A stretch of DNA of 64,000 nucleotides from Pseudomonas sp. ATCC 13867 (lineage in GTDB: Bacteria; Pseudomonadota; Gammaproteobacteria; Pseudomonadales; Pseudomonadaceae): contig NC_020829.1 of assembly GCF_000349845.1 (NCBI RefSeq), forward strand, positions 3,789,001 to 3,853,000. Reading direction: 5' to 3'. The position numbers and the translations under genes were made by a program. Position 1 is the first letter of the stretch; the number at the start of each line of letters is the position of its first letter. Positions 60,298-64,000 of this stretch are shown here, piece after piece. The notes under the pieces were generated by a model, which had not been told where the DNA came from, ran no database searches, and was given only the letters and a program-made list of their open reading frames with translations.

Positions 60298-61086
60298 ATG
60301 AAGACAACGCAGTACGTGGCCCGCCAGCCTGACGAACACGGTTTCATCCACTACCCGGAAACCGAGCACCAGGTCTGGAACACCCTGATCACCCGCCAGT
60401 TGAACGTGATCGAGGGCCGCGCGTGTCAGGAGTACCTGGACGGCATCGAACAACTCGGCCTGCCCCATGACCGCATCCCGCAACTGGCCGAAATCAACCA
60501 GGTGCTGCAAGCCACCACTGGCTGGCGCGTGGCGCGGGTGCCGGCGCTGATCCCCTTCCAGACCTTCTTCGAACTGCTGGCCAGCCAGCAATTCCCGGTA
60601 GCCACCTTCATCCGCACCCCGGAGGAACTGGACTACCTGCAGGAGCCGGATATCTTCCACGAGATCTTCGGCCACTGCCCGCTGCTCACCAACCCCTGGT
60701 TCGCCGAGTTCACCCACACCTACGGCAAGCTGGGCCTGGCCGCCAGCAAGGAAGAGCGGGTGTTCCTCGCCCGCCTGTACTGGATGACCATCGAGTTCGG
60801 CCTGCTCGACACCTCCCAGGGCACGCGCATTTATGGCGGCGGCATCCTCTCCTCGCCGAAGGAGACCGTCTACAGTCTCTCCAATGTCCCCGAGCACCAG
60901 GCCTTCGACCCGCTGGAATGCATGCGCACCCCATACCGCATCGACATCCTGCAGCCACTGTACTTCGTGCTGCCGGAACTCAAGCGCCTGTTCGAGCTGG
61001 CCCACCAGGACATCATGGCGCTGGTGCGCGAAGCCATGCACCTGGGCCTGCATGCGCCGAAATTTCCGCCCAAGCAGGCCGCCTGA
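60298..61086 (+). CDS. phhA: phenylalanine 4-monooxygenase
   Basis: A 262-residue iron- and tetrahydrobiopterin-dependent enzyme that makes tyrosine from phenylalanine. The iron ligands are His121 and His126 in FHEIFGHCP and Glu166 in TIEFG. Length matches known PhhA (262). ATG at 60298; AGGAGG-like GGAGG precedes it. The first gene of phhA-phhB-phhC. Confidence 0.97.
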   Translation: MKTTQYVARQPDEHGFIHYPETEHQVWNTLITRQLNVIEGRACQEYLDGIEQLGLPHDRIPQLAEINQVLQATTGWRVARVPALIPFQTFFELLASQQFPVATFIRTPEELDYLQEPDIFHEIFGHCPLLTNPWFAEFTHTYGKLGLAASKEERVFLARLYWMTIEFGLLDTSQGTRIYGGGILSSPKETVYSLSNVPEHQAFDPLECMRTPYRIDILQPLYFVLPELKRLFELAHQDIMALVREAMHLGLHAPKFPPKQAA

Positions 61087-61113
61087 TCCGCCGTATTTAC
61101 CCCAATCTGTGCC

Positions 61114-61165
61114 TGTGAGCGGACTCACTCGCGAACGTAAGATGATTCGCGAGCCCGCTCCTACG
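61114..61165. repeat. degenerate REP pair inside the phh operon
   Basis: TGTGAGCGGACTCACTCGCGAAC (61114-61137) and ATTCGCGAGCCCGCTCCTACG (61144-61164) resemble the REP arms but with several substitutions. It is in the 99-base gap between phhA and phhB. Confidence 0.6.
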
Positions 61166-61185
61166 CCCCCACTCAGGAGAAAGCC

Positions 61186-61542
61186 ATGACCGCACTCACC
61201 CAAGCCCATTGCGAAGCCTGCCGCGCCGACGCCCCGAAGGTGTCCGACGAAGAACTGGCAGTACTGATCAAGCAGATTCCGGACTGGAACATCGAAGTCC
61301 GCGACGGCCACATGGAGCTGGAGCGCGTCTTCCTGTTCAAGAACTTCCGCCACGCCCTGGCCTTCACCAACGCCATCGGCGCCATTGCCGAGGAAGAAGG
61401 CCACCATCCCGACCTGCTGACCCAATGGGGCAAGGTCACCGTCACCTGGTGGAGCCACGAACTCAAGGGCCTGCACCGCAACGACTTCATCATGGCCGCC
61501 CGTACCGACGAGGTTGCGCAAACCGCCGAGGGCCGCAAATGA
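61186..61542 (+). CDS. phhB: 4a-hydroxytetrahydrobiopterin dehydratase
   Basis: A 118-residue pterin-4a-carbinolamine dehydratase (PCD/DCoH family) that recycles the cofactor of PhhA. The signature [18 protein letters not shown] with two histidines and [10 protein letters not shown] is present. Its stop overlaps phhC start as ATGA. Confidence 0.97.
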   Translation: MTALTQAHCEACRADAPKVSDEELAVLIKQIPDWNIEVRDGHMELERVFLFKNFRHALAFTNAIGAIAEEEGHHPDLLTQWGKVTVTWWSHELKGLHRNDFIMAARTDEVAQTAEGRK

Positions 61543-62735
61543 GCCATTTCGCCAAGGTCACCCGCGTGCCGGGCGACCCGATCCTCGGCCTGCTCGACGC
61601 CTACCGGGCCGACCCGAACCCGGCGCGACTCGACCTTGGCGTGGGTGTCTACAAGGACGCCCAGGGCCTGACGCCGATCCCCCGCGCGGTGAAGATCGCC
61701 GAGCAACGCCTGGTGGAAACCGAAACCACCAAGAGCTACGTCGGCGGCCACGGTGACGCACTGTTCGCCGCGCGCCTGTGCGAAGTGGTGCTGGGCACCG
61801 ACTCGCGCCTGCTGGCCACCCAGCGCGCCGACGCCACCCAGACCCCGGGCGGCACCGGCGCCCTACGCCTGGCGGCGGACTTCATCGCCCGCTGCCTGCC
61901 AGGCCGGAGCGTCTGGCTGAGCGACCCGACCTGGCCGATCCACGAAAGCCTGTTCGCCGCCGCCGGTGTGCGTGTATCGCACTACCCCTACGTCGATGCC
62001 GACAACCACCTCGACGTAGAAGCCATGCTCAGCGCCCTGGAGCGCGTACCCCACGGCGACGTAGTGCTGCTGCACGCCTGCTGCCACAACCCCACCGGCT
62101 TCGACCTGGCCTACAACGACTGGCAACGCGTGCTGGACGTGGTGCGCCGCCGCGAGCTGCTGCCGTTGCTGGACTTCGCCTACCAGGGTCTGGGCGACGG
62201 ACTGGAAGAAGACGCCCGCGCCGTGCGGCTGTTCGCCGACAGCCTGTCGGAAGTGCTGATCACCAGCTCCTGCTCGAAGAATTTCGGCCTCTACCGCGAA
62301 CGCACCGGCGCGCTGATCGTCTGCGCCGGCAGCGCCGCCAAGCTCACCGACGTGCGCAGCCAACTGGCGCTGATGGCCCGCAACCTCTGGTCCACTCCGC
62401 CTGCCCACGGCGCCGAAGTGGTCGCCACCATCCTCGGCGACACGGACCTCAAGGCACTCTGGCTGGAAGAGCTGGACGGCATGCGCGCGCGCATCGCCGA
62501 TCTGCGCCTGAGCCTGGTGGAGGCCCTGCGCCCCCACGGCCTGGCGGAGCGCTTCGCGCACATCGCCATCCAGCGCGGCATGTTCTCCTACACCGGCCTG
62601 ACGCCGGACCAGGTACGCCGCCTGCGCGAAGAACACAGCGTGTACATGGTCGGCAGCGGCCGCGCCAATATCGCCGGGCTCGCCGCCGAACGCCTGGACG
62701 ACCTGGCGGCGGCCATCGCCAGCGTCTGCCGCTGA
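61539..62735 (+). CDS. phhC: aromatic amino acid aminotransferase PhhC
   Basis: A 398-residue PLP enzyme that converts tyrosine to 4-hydroxyphenylpyruvate using 2-oxoglutarate. PLP lysine is Lys247 in [24 protein letters not shown] and a C-terminal GRANIAGL (Arg) are seen. ATG at 61539 overlaps the phhB stop. Together with PhhA and PhhB it takes phenylalanine to 4-hydroxyphenylpyruvate. It shares many blocks with the stand-alone aminotransferase at 12655-13851. Confidence 0.95.
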   Translation: MSHFAKVTRVPGDPILGLLDAYRADPNPARLDLGVGVYKDAQGLTPIPRAVKIAEQRLVETETTKSYVGGHGDALFAARLCEVVLGTDSRLLATQRADATQTPGGTGALRLAADFIARCLPGRSVWLSDPTWPIHESLFAAAGVRVSHYPYVDADNHLDVEAMLSALERVPHGDVVLLHACCHNPTGFDLAYNDWQRVLDVVRRRELLPLLDFAYQGLGDGLEEDARAVRLFADSLSEVLITSSCSKNFGLYRERTGALIVCAGSAAKLTDVRSQLALMARNLWSTPPAHGAEVVATILGDTDLKALWLEELDGMRARIADLRLSLVEALRPHGLAERFAHIAIQRGMFSYTGLTPDQVRRLREEHSVYMVGSGRANIAGLAAERLDDLAAAIASVCR

Positions 62736-62753
62736 CGGATCGTCTACCTCTTC

Positions 62754-62779
62754 GACCGGCCCTCGGGCCGGTCCTTTCT
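62754..62779 (+). terminator. terminator of the phh operon
   Basis: GACCGGCC and GGCCGGTC form an 8-bp stem around a short loop, followed by CTTTCT, 19 bases past the phhC stop. The T-run is weak. Confidence 0.7.
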
Positions 62780-63033
62780 GAGACAGGGGAGCGGCGCCCA
62801 CGTCACTGCGGGCAAGGTTTCGGAAATGTCCTTATCCCTCGACGACAGCCCTCCAACGCCCCCGGCCCTGCCTTGTAGCGCGGGATACGGTGCCATTGCC
62901 CCAGGCACTGGAAAACCTCGCCCAGCCCAATTCACCGCCGGATCGGAAGGGCATATTGCTGGCGCGTGAAAACGTACGGATACCCTGGCAGACTCCATCA
63001 CAATCCGTAGGAATGGCGGCGAAAAGGCCTCAC

Positions 63034-63627
63034 TCAAGGAGCCTTGCCTGGCAGGGCCCAATGGAATGCCAGTTGCAGGTTGATGGACGGCGAGACGCCA
63101 TTGCTCAACTCTACCCGCTCGATGCTGATCCAGCGCTCAGCCCCCTCGATGGCGAGGAGCAATCGTCCATAGCTGGTGGGATCGAAGCTCCCGCGCACCT
63201 GTACTTCGATTCGTGGATCCGGCTTGCCATCATTGAAGTCCACCGGATCCAGCACTGTCACCCGCGGCTCCATGACGCCCGCCTTCCTGATCTCGACATC
63301 CAGCCAGGACTGCACATCGGCACGTGCCAGCGAGGCATTCTGTGCCTGCCATAAATGGGCACGGAACTGCGCCAGGCGATCCTCCGCCTGGACAGCGCGT
63401 TCGGGCCAGTAGGACTGTCGGGCCAGGTCGTGCATTTTCCGGAGCTCCTCCGCAATGCCCGTGTACTCCTGCTGCCTGGCGCCTTTCCAGTCGGCACAGA
63501 CACCCACCAGGTCGATCACCAGCAACGCAAGGATGATCCAGCCGGCCAGGCGCAAACGAGGTTGCTCCTGCCAGCGCTGTACCCACTGATGCCAACGCTG
63601 GCGTGGCACCGTCCATAGCTCTCCCAT
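63034..63627 (-). CDS. GspM/PilO-like secretion assembly protein
   Basis: A 197-residue protein with one N-terminal membrane segment (about residues 26-46, LAGWIILALLVIDLVGVC), a helical stretch (about 55-115), then a ferredoxin-like periplasmic domain with RIEVQVRGSFDPTSYGRLL. This is the GspM or PilO layout, the partner of GspL or PilN in type II secretion and pilus platforms. It lies 12 bases after the partial PilN/GspL-like gene. The 260-base region downstream, to the phh terminator, has no recognised gene. Confidence 0.75.
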   Translation of the reverse strand: MGELWTVPRQRWHQWVQRWQEQPRLRLAGWIILALLVIDLVGVCADWKGARQQEYTGIAEELRKMHDLARQSYWPERAVQAEDRLAQFRAHLWQAQNASLARADVQSWLDVEIRKAGVMEPRVTVLDPVDFNDGKPDPRIEVQVRGSFDPTSYGRLLLAIEGAERWISIERVELSNGVSPSINLQLAFHWALPGKAP

Positions 63628-63639
63628 GACTCCACTCCA

Positions 63640-64000
63640 TTAATTCAGGGACATGGCCAACTGCAAACCGTCCCCTCGGGGAGAAGGCTCTACTCGTACA
63701 TCGTGGAAGTGCCCCTCGTCCTGCAGGCGCTGGACGAAGAAGCGCGGATCCATGTTCGTGGTGTTGATCAGCAACGCCAGCTCACGGCCATCGAAACGCC
63801 AGGTGGTCAGCCTGCTGTCCGGCGGAAGCAACTCCGCGACTCTTTTCATCAACTCGATCTGCGTGGGTATCGCTTGCATTCGCCGCTGGAGCTCCTGGGA
63901 TTGCGCTACCGCCCGCTGAGTCCGGGAGCGAGCATCGAGTAGCGGCTCGATATCCTTGACCAGTTGCGCATGCTCGCTCTGCAACTCCCGCATGCCCGAC
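63640..64000 (-). CDS. PilN/GspL-like protein, 5' part outside the window
   Basis: Only the last 119 or so residues are present, and the frame remains open at the window edge. The visible part is a helical stretch (EHAQLVKDIEPLLDARSR) and a periplasmic ferredoxin-like domain (about 50 residues on; DSRLTTWRFDGRELALLI). This matches the C-terminal, PilN-like half of GspL. It lies just upstream of the GspM/PilO-like gene, so an assembly-platform operon continues beyond 64000. Confidence 0.7.
   Translation of the reverse strand, partial: SGMRELQSEHAQLVKDIEPLLDARSRTQRAVAQSQELQRRMQAIPTQIELMKRVAELLPPDSRLTTWRFDGRELALLINTTNMDPRFFVQRLQDEGHFHDVRVEPSPRGDGLQLAMSLN

Noticed and set aside
62744..63061. Possible small gene downstream of the GspM/PilO-like gene
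   Set aside because: It overlaps that gene, lacks a ribosome-binding site and looks compositionally unlike a real protein.

Overview
The window looks like chromosome of a Pseudomonas species close to the P. aeruginosa lineage (P. nitroreducens / P. citronellolis / P. knackmussii type). The evidence is high GC with GC-rich third codon positions, Entner-Doudoroff genes controlled by HexR, a phhRABC locus, the Ala-Glu tRNA block next to gltX, and many copies of a REP sequence with core GGAGCGAGCTTGCTCGCGAA. Gene order from 1 to about 20.7 kb matches, from memory of P. aeruginosa PAO1 and not from a search, the stretch that runs from an SDR gene and dusC to ihfB. Order from about 20.9 to 51.7 kb matches another PAO1 stretch in rearranged blocks. 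No integrase, transposase, phage or CRISPR array is visible.

Layout. 1-4.3 kb: end of an SDR gene, dusC, a thioesterase/KDPG-aldolase pair, and a TetR/hydrolase pair. 4.4-5.0 kb: four tRNA genes (Ala-Glu-Ala-Glu, minus strand) behind one strong promoter. 5.1-14 kb: gltX, a LysR gene divergent from an EmrAB-type pump, uvrB, an aromatic/aspartate aminotransferase and tRNA-Asn. The tRNA-Asn is followed by 143-bp tandem repeats that each begin with the tRNA 3' end. 14.3-20.7 kb: a ComEA-like protein, then wbpM, wbpL-like and epimerase genes, the remains of an O-antigen locus with no wzx, wzy or wzz, then lapB, lapA and ihfB; rpsA is not in its usual place. 20.9-26.3 kb: azoreductase, a small secreted protein, LysR regulator, hydrolase, periplasmic PPIase and an ABC exporter.

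26.5-36.6 kb is a glucose/Entner-Doudoroff island: zwf-pgl-eda divergent from hexR, then a hexose-6-P mutarotase, glk and edd, with gapA divergent from edd across a near-perfect HexR operator. The oprB/glucose-ABC/gltRS genes that I remember between hexR and glk in P. aeruginosa are absent. 36.6-44.6 kb: bglX and an operon-like run PHP phosphatase, yciO, trpS, scpA, GNAT, scpB. 44.7-49.9 kb: yciB, yciI, then a Cpx envelope-stress module (anchored coiled-coil protein, CpxR, CpxP/Spy-like, CpxA) ending in a small protein that looks like a CpxA ATPase domain without its ATP-binding residues, then a nitroreductase. 50-58.3 kb: trkH, an AraC regulator, an Mpo1-like protein, the giant helicase lhr and a small membrane protein. 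58.4-62.8 kb: phhR divergent from phhA-phhB-phhC (phenylalanine to tyrosine to 4-hydroxyphenylpyruvate). 63-64 kb: the distal end of a type II secretion/PilNO-like operon that continues past the window.

The most noteworthy items are the tRNA-Asn tandem repeat, which resembles the E. coli tyrT distal repeats; the stand-alone degenerate HATPase next to cpxA; and the nearly empty O-antigen locus joined to a synteny break at ihfB.
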